Below the pieces are notes generated by a model. That model did not search any database. It was not told the origin of the DNA and saw only the letters and a list, made by a program, of their open reading frames with translations. A stretch of DNA of 64,000 nt from GCA-003244245 sp036494005 (GTDB lineage: Bacteria; Actinomycetota; Actinomycetes; Mycobacteriales; Pseudonocardiaceae): NCBI GenBank assembly GCA_036494005.1, contig DASXOV010000082.1:8071-72070 (forward strand). The letters run 5' to 3'. Both the position numbers and the translations under genes were made by a program. Numbering within the stretch: position 1 is the first letter of the stretch; every line of letters starts with the position of its first letter. This document shows, in pieces, positions 9,079-18,726 of this stretch.

Positions 9079-9756
9079 ATGAGCCGGGAGCTCGCGGCCG
9101 GTGGGCGAGCGGTGGAGGTGGAGCCCGAGCGGCTGGCCGAGTTCCTGGACCGGTTCGCCGCCGGGCACGGCGGGGTGGTGAGCACCACGGTGGGGCCGCA
9201 GCGCGTGGACGTGGTGGCCGGTGACGGATGGACGGCGGCGGTCCCGGTGCCCTTCGGCCCCTTGGCAGCCCAGCCGGGGCAGCGAGAAGGTATCGCCGTC
9301 GATGAGCTGCTCGATCACCTCATGGCGACCCGCACGATCGGGCTGCTGCTGGTGCGCCTGGGCGGTTACAGCGTCGGCATCGCCCGGGCCGGGATGGTGC
9401 TGACATCCAGTACCGGCAGCCGGCTGGTACACGGTCGCACGGCTGCCGGCGGGCAGTCCCAGCAGCGCTTCGCCCGGCGCCGGGAGGGCCAGGCCCGGGT
9501 GGCGCTGCAGGCCGCCGCGGACACCGCCGCGCGGGTGCTACTGCCCCGCGCGGGGGAACTGGACGCCGTCGTCCTCGGCGGGGACGCCACCGCACTGCGC
9601 AACCTGGTCGTCGATCCGCGGCTGACTGCGCTGCTGGAGCGGGCCGAGTCCCGGGTGCTCGATATCCCCGAGCCGCGCCGCGCAGTGCTTGACGAGGCTG
9701 CCCGCCGTGCCCGCTGCGTCGAGGTCCAGTTGCGGCCGTCACCACAGCCGTCGTGA
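9079..9756 (+). CDS. acVLRF1-family peptidyl-tRNA hydrolase (Vms1-like release factor)
   Basis: The 225-residue protein resembles the actinobacterial Vms1-like release factor family, which releases nascent chains from peptidyl-tRNA on stalled large subunits. The diagnostic element is GRTAAGGQSQQRFARRREGQA in the middle of the protein: a glycine-rich loop ending in the catalytic-type glutamine, like the GGQ of release factors, followed by the basic helix. A hydrophobic strand-rich N-terminal half and a C-terminal Rossmann-like part (LDAVVLGGDATALRNLV) complete the fold. The ATG at 9079 follows the previous gene by 26 bp. It is a stand-alone ribosome quality-control factor as far as this window shows. 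Confidence 0.85.
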   Translation: MSRELAAGGRAVEVEPERLAEFLDRFAAGHGGVVSTTVGPQRVDVVAGDGWTAAVPVPFGPLAAQPGQREGIAVDELLDHLMATRTIGLLLVRLGGYSVGIARAGMVLTSSTGSRLVHGRTAAGGQSQQRFARRREGQARVALQAAADTAARVLLPRAGELDAVVLGGDATALRNLVVDPRLTALLERAESRVLDIPEPRRAVLDEAARRARCVEVQLRPSPQPS

Positions 9757-9808
9757 CCTGCCGCTCAGCGCGACCGAGCGACGCTAGCATTGATTACAGT
9801 TAGCGGAG

Positions 9809-10060
9809 GTGGTCATTCTGGCCGCGATCAGTGTCCGGAACCTGGACGATCATGTGAAGGAGCGGCTGCGGATCAGGGCAGCCCGCCACGGCCGTTCGAT
9901 GGAGTCCGAAATTCGAGCCATCCTCGTCGAAGCTGTCCGCGATCCGGACGACGCGGACGGCTTGTTCCAGACCATGCTGGATCGCTTCGGCGAGATCGGC
10001 GAAGTCGAGCTCGAATTACCACCGCGAACGACCCCGGTACGAGCAGCGGACCTCTCCTGA
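9809..10060 (+). CDS. FitA/VapB-like ribbon-helix-helix antitoxin
   Basis: The ~80-residue product contains AAISVRNLDDHVKERLRIRAARHGRSMESEIRAILVEAV, a typical FitA ribbon-helix-helix DNA-binding domain with a conserved RSMESEIR turn. The C-terminal tail (LFQTMLDRFGEIGEVELELP) would normally wrap the PIN-domain toxin. The annotated GTG at 9809 sits inside the GGAGGT ribosome site, so translation may really start at ATT 9815 or CTG 9818, six to ten bases further on, just before the conserved AAISVRN. The stop is immediately followed by the ATG of a decayed toxin gene. The antitoxin itself looks intact. Confidence 0.82.
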   Translation: MVILAAISVRNLDDHVKERLRIRAARHGRSMESEIRAILVEAVRDPDDADGLFQTMLDRFGEIGEVELELPPRTTPVRAADLS

Positions 10061-10249
10061 ATGATCATCGTCGACACCGAATGTCATGTCCGAGCTCATG
10101 AAGCCATGCCCCGCCCCGGTTGTCCGGGACTGGGTCGCGGTGGCGGAGGCGCACAGATCGAGTCCATCTGCCATGTGCACGATGCAGCTCTGGCCACCCG
10201 CAACCTCAAGCACTTCCAGGACAGCGGAATCGACGTGATCGACCCGTGA
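10061..10249 (+). pseudogene. FitB/VapC PIN-domain toxin remnant
   Basis: The start MIIVDT is the PIN-domain N-terminus, but an extra base after the ACC codon shifts the frame: the other frame continues NVMSELMKPCPAPVVRDWVAVAE, the usual FitB sequence. The central ~70-80 residues are missing, and the distal part (ESICHVHDAALATRNLKHFQDSGIDVIDP) is the usual C-terminal PIN segment, back in frame with the ATG. The final Trp of the family has become the stop. With one frameshift and an internal deletion the nuclease cannot be functional. The neighbouring antitoxin therefore has no cognate toxin here. Confidence 0.85.
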
Positions 10250-10282
10250 CAGGCACCCTGATCGCCGTCGAGGTACTCGGTA

Positions 10283-11065
10283 TCAGCGCAATGGGCCGGT
10301 GGCGAGCAGGCCGCCGTCCACCCGGATGGTCTCACCGGTGATCCACGAGGCGGTGTCAGACACCAGAAACGCGACGAGCCCGGCGACGTCCTCCGGAACA
10401 CCGAGCCGGGCCATCGGATAGCTCGCCGCGACCTTCTGCTCGCCGCGGGCATAGAGGGCGGCCGCGAACTTCGTTTTCACCACCGCCGGAGCCACCGCGT
10501 TGACCCGGACCCCCGGGCCGAGCTCCCAGGCCAGTTCCTCGGTGAGCCGGATCAGCGCGGCCTTCGACATCCCGTATGCCCCGATCGTCCCGGTCGAGCG
10601 CAGCCCCGCGACCGACGCCACGTTCACCACCGCACCACCGTGCTCACCCATCCAGGCGCGATAGGCCAGCTGCACATAGCCCAGCGCAGCCACCACGTTC
10701 ACGTCGAGGACCTTGCGCACCACGTCGAGATCCGTGTCCATCAGAGGGCCGTAGGTCGGGTTGATCCCGGCGTTGTTCACCAGCACGTCCAGTGACCCGA
10801 AGCGCTCGACGGTGCGATCCACCGCCGCTTCCCTCGCGGCCGGATCCCCGGCGTGGCCAGGCAGGGCGAGCACTCGCCGGTGGCCGCCCTCCACCGTCCC
10901 CGCCAACTGCTCCGCGGCGGCTCGGAGGTCGTCGGCGGTGCGGGCGGTGAGCGCCACGGCGGCGCCGCGGGCGAGTAGGGCGGCGGCGATGGCGTATCCG
11001 ATGCCCCGGCTCGCGCCGGTCACCAGAGCGGCCCGGCCGGTGAGATCGAGAGTGGGATCGGTCAT
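10283..11065 (-). CDS. SDR-family oxidoreductase (FabG-like)
   Basis: This 260-residue short-chain dehydrogenase has the NAD(P) motif TGASRGIGYAIAA at residues ~17-29, NNAG in LVNNAGINPT, the catalytic Ser in NVASVAG, the YGMSK catalytic Tyr/Lys, and the C-terminal IRVDGGLLATGP typical of 3-oxoacyl-ACP reductase relatives. LTARTAD at the end of strand 2 suggests NADP(H) preference. The physiological substrate is not evident. It is divergent from the ABC-F gene and ends 33 bp from the end of the toxin remnant on the opposite strand. ATG 11065 matches the family N-terminus. Confidence 0.88.
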   Translation of the reverse strand: MTDPTLDLTGRAALVTGASRGIGYAIAAALLARGAAVALTARTADDLRAAAEQLAGTVEGGHRRVLALPGHAGDPAAREAAVDRTVERFGSLDVLVNNAGINPTYGPLMDTDLDVVRKVLDVNVVAALGYVQLAYRAWMGEHGGAVVNVASVAGLRSTGTIGAYGMSKAALIRLTEELAWELGPGVRVNAVAPAVVKTKFAAALYARGEQKVAASYPMARLGVPEDVAGLVAFLVSDTASWITGETIRVDGGLLATGPLR

Positions 11066-11199
11066 GCCGGGACCCTAATGCGGAGGACGTCGCAGGTAGT
11101 CTTGCCGAGTGGTCATGGTGAGCTGATCTCCCCGTCACCCCGTGCGCCGTGGTGCGCGGGATTGTCCCTACTCGCGACCACCCTTGGAGCCTTCTCGCT

Positions 11200-12825
<1,626 letters not shown>

Positions 12826-12831
12826 CCTGAT

Positions 12832-12853
12832 ACCCGATCGGGTGATGCATCAC
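12832..12853. promoter_or_regulatory. Two interlocking 12-bp palindromes after the ABC-F gene
   Basis: ACCCGATCGGGT and GTGATGCATCAC are both perfect and share two bases, lying 6 bp past the ABC-F stop. They have no T-run, so a factor-independent terminator is not shown; a protein-binding site upstream of the HTH gene at 13038 is an alternative. Confidence 0.4.
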
Positions 12854-13037
12854 TCCACCCTTTGAGCACTCAGAGTATTTGACTTGGCGCGCCTCGGTGA
12901 TCGTGTACTCCGTCCTGACGCAGCTACCGCTCACAGATCCACCCGGAGATCGTCTAGCGGAGATCGCGTCGCTGGTCGATCATTGCCGGGAGGGCCATGA
13001 CCGGTCCGACCAGTGCTGAAAGGAAAGGCGAGTCGAG

Positions 13038-13247
13038 GTGGCCGACCTAAAGAAGGGCAGCCGGATTACTGGCAACGCCCGGGACAAGCTCGCATCGGAA
13101 CTGAAGAAGAAATACGAGAAGGGGGCCAGCATCCGGGCGCTCGCAGAGTCGACCGGACGATCGTATGGCTTCGTGCACAGGGTGCTCTCGGAGTCGGGTG
13201 TAACGCTGCGTGGTCGCGGCGGTGCCACCCGCACGAAGAAGAAGTAG
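13038..13247 (+). CDS. Small helix-turn-helix protein (Rv1473A-like)
   Basis: The 69-residue basic protein reads KLASELKKKYEKGASIRALAESTGRSYGFVHRVLSESGVTLRGRGG, a compact helix-turn-helix (recognition helix SYGFVHRVLSE), with a lysine-rich tail TRTKKK. Such short HTH proteins are widespread in actinobacteria next to this ABC-F/AcnR block. The GTG start is preceded by AAAGGAAAGGCGAG. DNA binding is likely; the regulon is unknown. A GAAGAAGAAGTAGAAGAAG purine repeat marks its 3' end. Confidence 0.82.
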   Translation: MADLKKGSRITGNARDKLASELKKKYEKGASIRALAESTGRSYGFVHRVLSESGVTLRGRGGATRTKKK

Positions 13248-13370
13248 AAGAAGTAGCTGCCTGGGGCTTGAAGTTCGCGCCGGCGCGGGACCTGACCGGG
13301 GAAGCAGCGCGACACTTACAGCGTTGCAAGCCAGGTCGTCATTGGTTCGCGGGTCAGCGAAGGGGCCTCG

Positions 13371-15239
13371 ATGGACAACTCATGGAGCCTGTTGTACAGC
13401 TCGATGCGTCAGGACCGGGTACCCCGCACTCTTGCTCCGGGCACGCTGCGCCGGATCGCCGGATTCGCGAAGCCGCACAAGGCGTCGCTGCTCATTTTCG
13501 TTGCGTTGAGCACGGTCTCGGCGGTGCTCGCCGTCGCCACGCCGGTGCTCGCCGGGTGGGTGGTCGACGGCATCGTCAGGCGAGCCGGGGCGGGGCTGGT
13601 GGTCGGGCTGGCCGTGCTGATCGCCGTGCTCGCGGTGGTTGATGCCTGCGTCGGCCTGGTCTCCCGCCTGCAGTCCGCCCGGATCGGCGAGGGGCTGATC
13701 CTCGACCTGCGCCGCGCGGTGTTCGAGCATGTCCAGCGGATGCCGGTGGCGTTCTTCACCCGGACCCGGACCGGGGCACTGGTCAGCAGGCTCAACAACG
13801 ACGTCATCGGGGCGCAGACCGCGCTGACCTCCACGCTGTCCGGACTGGTCACCAACGTGATCCAGCTGGTGCTCACGCTCGGCGTGATGATGACGCTGTC
13901 CTGGCAGGTCACGGTGCTGGCCTTGGTGCTGCTGCCGGTCTTCGTCGTGCCGGCCCGCCGGATGGGCTCCCGGCTGGCCGAGTTGCGGCGAGAGGCGTCG
14001 ACGCACAACGCGGCCATGACCACCCAGATGACCGAGCGGTTCTCCGCACCCGGCGCGACCCTGGTGAAGCTGTTCGGGCGCCCGGAAGCCGAGGCCGCGG
14101 AGTTCGGCGACCGCGCGTCGAGGGTCCGGGAGATCGGGGTGCGCAGTGCCATGGCGTCGCGGGTCTTCCTCACCGCGCTGACCCTGGTCTCCGCGCTGGC
14201 CCAGGCCCTGGTCTACGGCCTGGGGGGTTGGCTGGCCCTGCGCGGCGAGCTGGCACCCGGCACCGTGGTCAGCCTGGCACTGCTGCTCACCCGCCTCTAC
14301 TCGCCGCTGACCGCGCTGGCCGGAGCCCGGATGGACGTGATGACCGCGCTGGTGGCCTTCGAGCGGGTCTTCGAGGTGCTCGATGTCCGCCCGATGATCA
14401 CCGAACGACCCGATGCCAGGAGGGTGCCTGCGGGCGAGGTGTCGGTGACGTTCGACGGGGTGCGGTTCTCCTACCCGTCGGCCCAGCAGGTGTCACTGGC
14501 TTCGCTGGAGGAGGTGACGACCCTGGACGGACGCGGCGGCGCCGAGATACTGCACGGGGTGGATTTCCACGCCGAGCCAGGGCAACTGGTGGCGCTCGTC
14601 GGCTCCTCGGGGGCGGGCAAGTCCACCATCGCCTCGTTGGTGCCGCGGCTCTACGACGTCGATACCGGCTCGGTGCGGCTGAACGGGGTGGATGTCCGCG
14701 ACGTGTCCTTCGCGGCGTTGCGGAAGACCGTCGGTGTGGTCACCCAGGACGGGCACCTGTTTCACGACAGCATCGCGGGCAATCTGCGCTACGCCGCACC
14801 CGATGCCGGGGACGAGGAGTTGTGGGACGCACTGCGCCGGGCCCGGTTGGAGCAGCTGGTGCGCTCTCTGCCGGACGGGCTGGACACCGTGGTGGGCGAC
14901 CGCGGATACCGGCTTTCCGGTGGGGAACGGCAGCGCCTGACCATCGCCCGGCTACTGCTGGCCAGGCCGCGGGTGGTGATACTCGACGAGGCCACGGCAC
15001 ACCTGGACTCGGAGTCCGAATCAGCCGTGCAGGCCGCGCTGACCGAGGCGTTGCACGGTCGTACCGCGCTGGTCATCGCACACCGGCTGTCCACCATCCG
15101 AGCCGCGGACCAGATCCTCGTGGTCGAGGGCGGTCTCGTGGTGGAGCGCGGTAGCCACGACGAACTGCTTGCCGCCGGCGGTCGTTACGCGACGCTGTAC
15201 CAGACGCAGTTCAGGCAACCTGCCGTCGTAGGGGGCTAG
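13371..15239 (+). CDS. ABC exporter, fused permease and ATPase
   Basis: The 622-residue protein has an N-terminal transmembrane domain of about six segments (starting LLIFVALSTVSAVLAVATPVLAGWVVDG) and a C-terminal nucleotide-binding domain. Walker A is GSSGAGKST, the Q-loop VTQDGHLFHDS, the signature LSGGERQRLTIARLLL, Walker B VVILDEATAHLDSESE and the H-loop AHRLSTI. It is a type IV half-exporter that works as a homodimer or with an unseen partner. RTRTGALVSRLNNDV in the first cytoplasmic loop is typical of lipid or drug exporters. Its stop overlaps the convergent acnR stop by 4 bp. The substrate cannot be inferred. Confidence 0.88.
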   Translation: MDNSWSLLYSSMRQDRVPRTLAPGTLRRIAGFAKPHKASLLIFVALSTVSAVLAVATPVLAGWVVDGIVRRAGAGLVVGLAVLIAVLAVVDACVGLVSRLQSARIGEGLILDLRRAVFEHVQRMPVAFFTRTRTGALVSRLNNDVIGAQTALTSTLSGLVTNVIQLVLTLGVMMTLSWQVTVLALVLLPVFVVPARRMGSRLAELRREASTHNAAMTTQMTERFSAPGATLVKLFGRPEAEAAEFGDRASRVREIGVRSAMASRVFLTALTLVSALAQALVYGLGGWLALRGELAPGTVVSLALLLTRLYSPLTALAGARMDVMTALVAFERVFEVLDVRPMITERPDARRVPAGEVSVTFDGVRFSYPSAQQVSLASLEEVTTLDGRGGAEILHGVDFHAEPGQLVALVGSSGAGKSTIASLVPRLYDVDTGSVRLNGVDVRDVSFAALRKTVGVVTQDGHLFHDSIAGNLRYAAPDAGDEELWDALRRARLEQLVRSLPDGLDTVVGDRGYRLSGGERQRLTIARLLLARPRVVILDEATAHLDSESESAVQAALTEALHGRTALVIAHRLSTIRAADQILVVEGGLVVERGSHDELLAAGGRYATLYQTQFRQPAVVGG

Positions 15240-15811
15240 TTTCCCCGCCGCACGCTGGCTTCGACCAGGTCGAGCACCGGGCCCAGGTCGTCGGCGGGCA
15301 GGCCGGTGGCCAGGTGGGTGAGCACGCCTTCGAGCACGAGCTGCAGATAGTCGGCGAGCACGGCGAGTGGAACATCGGTGCGGATCGCACCGGCCTGGCA
15401 CTGGCGCTTCAGCCGGGCCTGGGTGGCCGTGCTGAGCTCGGCGGCCTGCTCGGCCCACCGGGCCCGGAACGTAGGGTCGGTGCGCAGCTTGCGGCTGACC
15501 TCCAGCCGGGTACTGAGCCATTCGGCAGGGCCGGGAGCGCCCGTGCCGCTGACCACGTCGCGCATGACCTGCACCAGCCCCTGCTCCGCGACGACCTCGG
15601 CCATCCGGCGTGCGTCGTCCCGGGCCAACGCGAGGAACAGCGACTCCTTGTCTCCGAAGTGGTGGAAGATCGCGCCCCGCGACAGGCAGGTGGCTTCTTC
15701 CAGACGGCGAACCGTCGCACCTTCGTAGCCGTACACAGCAAAGCAACGTCGCGCGGCATCCAGGATCTGCCTGCGGCGAGCGTTCAGATGGGCCTGGCTG
15801 ACTCGAGGCAC
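15236..15811 (-). CDS. acnR: AcnR, TetR-type repressor of aconitase
   Basis: The 191-residue protein is recognisable as AcnR: ILDAARRCFAVYGYEGATVRRLEEATCLSRGAIFHHFGDKESLFLALARDDARRMAEVV is nearly the corynebacterial and mycobacterial AcnR sequence. AcnR represses acn and in Corynebacterium glutamicum is responsive to citrate-Mg. The helix-turn-helix is at residues ~25-45. GTG 15811 starts the conserved VPRVSQAHLNARRR; the longer frame to 16231 would run over egtA. In related genomes acnR directly adjoins acn, whereas here acn begins almost 9 kb away on the same strand and the divergent neighbour is egtA. A CGTACGTACG palindrome lies 24 bp upstream of the start. Confidence 0.92.
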   Translation of the reverse strand: MPRVSQAHLNARRRQILDAARRCFAVYGYEGATVRRLEEATCLSRGAIFHHFGDKESLFLALARDDARRMAEVVAEQGLVQVMRDVVSGTGAPGPAEWLSTRLEVSRKLRTDPTFRARWAEQAAELSTATQARLKRQCQAGAIRTDVPLAVLADYLQLVLEGVLTHLATGLPADDLGPVLDLVEASVRRGN

Positions 15812-15905
15812 CCGCGAAGGATAGGTGAAAAGGACGTACGTACGGATTGGTGTAACGCTGCGGCTGTCAGGGCAACTGAGTAGCGTGGCCGTGGGTCCAC
15901 CCGAA

Positions 15906-15953
15906 CACCTTCTTCTTCGTTCGGATGGACCCGCCCGAACGAAGAAGAAGGTG
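15906..15953 (+). promoter_or_regulatory. 19-bp perfect inverted repeat over the egtA ribosome site
   Basis: Left arm 15906-15924 (CACCTTCTTCTTCGTTCGG) and right arm 15935-15953 are exact reverse complements around a 10-nt loop. The right arm contains GAAGAAGAAGG, the only purine-rich ribosome site before the egtA start at 15962/15965. In the mRNA the hairpin would hide this site, so it may act as a translational switch; as DNA it could be an operator between acnR and egtA. The structure is seen directly, its function is inferred. Confidence 0.65.
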
Positions 15954-15961
15954 CGGATCAC

Positions 15962-17332
15962 GTGATGACACGGGTACCGGTCTTCGCGAGCAGCCCGGCG
16001 GCAGCAGCGCCACCGACGGTGCTGGGCAACCGCGAGGAGGCCGAGGTCTACGTCGCCTCGGTCTGCTTCAAACATGGCCCGCCGAAGCTGCTCGGCGCCG
16101 AGCTCGAATGGGTGGTGCAGCACTCGGGGAACCCCCATCGCTCGCTGGAGGTGCCGCACCTGGCTGATGTGCTCGGCGCGTACGCTCCGGCCTCTCTCGT
16201 CCCCGACAGCGATCAGACACCCCTTCCACACGGATCCACCGTCACAGTTGAACCCGGCGGTCAGCTCGAGATCTCCAGCCCACCTTGTGCCTCGCTGACC
16301 GACCTCGTCGCCACAGTCGATGGCGATACCGCCACATTGATCGATCTACTCGATCCTGCGGGTCTGGTCCTCTCCCCATCAGGTTCTGATCCGTACCGTC
16401 CGTCCCGGCGATTGATCGACATCCCGCGCTACGCCGCGATGGAGACCGCTTTCGACCGGGTCGGCCCGATGGGCCGGGCGATGATGTGCTCCACCGCCGC
16501 GGTGCAGGTATGTCTGGATGCGGGCACCGTCACCGACGTGGCTCAGCGCTGGGCCGCGTTGCACGATCTGGGCCCCGTGCTGCTCGCCGCGTTCGCCAAC
16601 TCGCCGTGGCTGGCCGGGCGGGCCACCGGCTGGGTGTCCTCCCGGATGCAGGCCTGGTTCGCTCTGGATCCGGTACGCACTGTCCCCAGCCCGGTGCGCC
16701 CCGGCTGCGACGCGGACTGGGATCCGGCGACGGATTGGGCCCGCCGCGCGGTGGACACCCCGCTGCTGTGTCTGCGCCGCGACGGTGTCAGCTGGGAGGT
16801 GCCCAGCGGCGTGACCTTCGCGGACTGGGTGTCCGGTGCCCTGCCCGATCCACCCAGCACCGCCGACCTGGACTATCACCTCACCACCCTGTTCCCGCCG
16901 GTCCGGCCGCACGGCCACCTCGAGGTCCGCTACCTGGACACCCAGCCTGCCGGGCAATGGCTGGTTCCGGTGGCCGTGCTGGCGGCGCTGCTGTCCGATC
17001 CCACGGTCACCTCGGCGGCCCGCGATGCCTGCGCCCCCGCGGTGGGGCGCTGGCTCGAGGCGGCCGAGCACGGCCTGCGCGACGGTGTGCTGGCCACCGC
17101 GGCGGTGGCGGTGTTCGAACTGGCCTGCCGGGCTCTGCCCGCACTGGATGCACCCGTGGGGTTGCGCAGCCTCGTGGAGGAGATCACCGAAAACCGGGTG
17201 CGCCGCGGACGCTGCCCGGCTGACGAGTTCCAGGACGCACTGCTCGGCCGCGATACCACGCGCCGAAATGGGAGCCGTACACACCGATCCCTAGGACAAA
17301 CCCGAGGACAAGTCGGAGGTCAGCTGCTATGA
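15962..17332 (+). CDS. egtA: EgtA, glutamate-cysteine ligase of ergothioneine synthesis
   Basis: EgtA makes gamma-glutamylcysteine, the sulfur donor for the EgtB step. The ~456-residue protein belongs to the GCS2 family: LLGAELEWVVQ is the conserved substrate/metal loop, LPHGSTVTVEPGGQLEISSPP the ATP/Mg loop, and DYHLTTLFPPVRPHGHLEVRYLDTQP the distal active-site motif. Either GTG 15962 or ATG 15965 may start it. The 3' end overlaps the egtB ATG by 4 bp (ATGA), so egtA-egtB are coupled. The last ~25 residues (RNGSRTHRSLGQTRGQ) are low-complexity and may simply be a run-through to the coupling point. Confidence 0.92.
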   Translation: MMTRVPVFASSPAAAAPPTVLGNREEAEVYVASVCFKHGPPKLLGAELEWVVQHSGNPHRSLEVPHLADVLGAYAPASLVPDSDQTPLPHGSTVTVEPGGQLEISSPPCASLTDLVATVDGDTATLIDLLDPAGLVLSPSGSDPYRPSRRLIDIPRYAAMETAFDRVGPMGRAMMCSTAAVQVCLDAGTVTDVAQRWAALHDLGPVLLAAFANSPWLAGRATGWVSSRMQAWFALDPVRTVPSPVRPGCDADWDPATDWARRAVDTPLLCLRRDGVSWEVPSGVTFADWVSGALPDPPSTADLDYHLTTLFPPVRPHGHLEVRYLDTQPAGQWLVPVAVLAALLSDPTVTSAARDACAPAVGRWLEAAEHGLRDGVLATAAVAVFELACRALPALDAPVGLRSLVEEITENRVRRGRCPADEFQDALLGRDTTRRNGSRTHRSLGQTRGQVGGQLL

Positions 17333-18708
17333 GCAAGCCGATGATCGAGCTGGACACCGCCGCCTTGCGTGACCGGCTGGCCGCCGAACTGGAGCGCACC
17401 CGCGCTCGCAGCGCGGCATTGACCGACGCGGTGGACGACGGTGAGCTGGTCCGCCAGCACTCTCGGATCATGTCCCCGCTGGTGTGGGACCTCGCCCATA
17501 TCGGCAACCAGGAAGAGCTGTGGCTGGTCCGGGACGTGGGTGGGAGCGATCCGGTGCGCGCCGACATCGATCACCTCTACGACGCGTTCAAGCAACCCCG
17601 GTCCGACCGGCCCGCGCTCCCGCTGCTCGACCCCACCGAGGCCAGGCGCTATGTCGGTGAGGTGCGCAACAAGGTGCTCGACGTGCTGGAGCGCACCCCG
17701 CTGGAAGGCCGGCGGCTGGTGGAGAACGGTTTCGCCTTCGGCATGATCGTGCAGCACGAGCAGCAGCACGACGAGACCATGCTGGCGACCCACCAGCTCC
17801 GAGTGGGAACGCCCGGCCTGCGGGCCCCCACTCCGCTGCCCGAGCGCGGGAGCGACCTGCCCGCCGAGGTGCTGATCCCCGCCGGGGAGTTCACCATGGG
17901 CACGTCGACCGAGCCGTGGGCACTGGACAATGAGCGCCCGGCGCATCAAGCCCGGACCGGGGCCTACTGGCTGGACACCACCCCGGTGACCAATGGGGAA
18001 TATCTGCGATTCGTCGCCGAGTGCGGTTACCAGGATCCCCGGTGGTGGAGCGAGCGAGGGTGGGCGCACCGGTGCGAGGCTGCGCTGGTCGCGCCGCAAT
18101 TCTGGTACCGCGACGGCGAGGCGTGGTGGCGCACCCGGTTCGGTGTCACCGAGCCGGTTCCACCCGACGAACCTGTGGTGCACGTGTGCTTCTTCGAGGC
18201 CGAGGCCTATGCGGCGTGGGCGGGCAAACGCCTGCCGACCGAGGTGGAGTGGGAGAAGGCCGCCCGGTTCGATCCCGCCACCGGGCGGTCCCGCCGTTTC
18301 CCGTGGGGTGATGGGGACCCCACCGCGGAGCGTGCCAACCTCGGGCAGCGCCACCTGCAGCCGGCCCCGGCGGGCAGCTACCCGGCGGGAGCATCCCCGC
18401 TGGACGTGTACCAGCTGATCGGTGATGTGTGGGAGTGGACGTCCTCCGGTTTCTCCGGATACCCGGGCTTCGCGCCGTTCCCGTACCGGGAGTACTCCCA
18501 GGTGTTCCTCGGCGGTGACTACCGGATGCTGCGTGGTGGCTCGTTCGGTACCGACATGGCCGCCTGCCGGGGCACCTTCCGGAACTGGGACCATCCGATC
18601 CGCAGGCAGATATTCAGCGGCTTTCGGTGTGCCCGCGATGCCGAGGCCTCAGCAGCCGGCCCCGCGGGATTCAGGCCCGCGGAACTCAGCCCCGAAGAAC
18701 TCAGCTGA
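17329..18708 (+). CDS. egtB: EgtB, hercynine oxygenase (sulfoxide synthase)
   Basis: EgtB is the non-haem iron enzyme that joins gamma-glutamylcysteine to hercynine with O2. The 459-residue protein has an N-terminal DinB-like domain with iron-ligand candidates His57 (DLAHIGNQEE) and His143/His147 (QHEQQHDETM), then an FGE-sulfatase domain (PAGEFTMGT, LPTEVEWEKAARF, WEWTSSGF, LRGGSFGT, RNWDHPIRRQIFSGFRCA). Length and motifs agree with mycobacterial EgtB. It sits between egtA (4-bp overlap) and egtC (18-bp gap). Confidence 0.95.
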   Translation: MSKPMIELDTAALRDRLAAELERTRARSAALTDAVDDGELVRQHSRIMSPLVWDLAHIGNQEELWLVRDVGGSDPVRADIDHLYDAFKQPRSDRPALPLLDPTEARRYVGEVRNKVLDVLERTPLEGRRLVENGFAFGMIVQHEQQHDETMLATHQLRVGTPGLRAPTPLPERGSDLPAEVLIPAGEFTMGTSTEPWALDNERPAHQARTGAYWLDTTPVTNGEYLRFVAECGYQDPRWWSERGWAHRCEAALVAPQFWYRDGEAWWRTRFGVTEPVPPDEPVVHVCFFEAEAYAAWAGKRLPTEVEWEKAARFDPATGRSRRFPWGDGDPTAERANLGQRHLQPAPAGSYPAGASPLDVYQLIGDVWEWTSSGFSGYPGFAPFPYREYSQVFLGGDYRMLRGGSFGTDMAACRGTFRNWDHPIRRQIFSGFRCARDAEASAAGPAGFRPAELSPEELS

Positions 18709-18726
18709 GCGCCGGTCTGCAGAGAC

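Noticed and set aside
15835..15844. CGTACGTACG palindrome near the acnR start as an AcnR autoregulatory site
   Set aside because: It lacks the CAG...CTG ends of the AcnR consensus, so it cannot be assigned.
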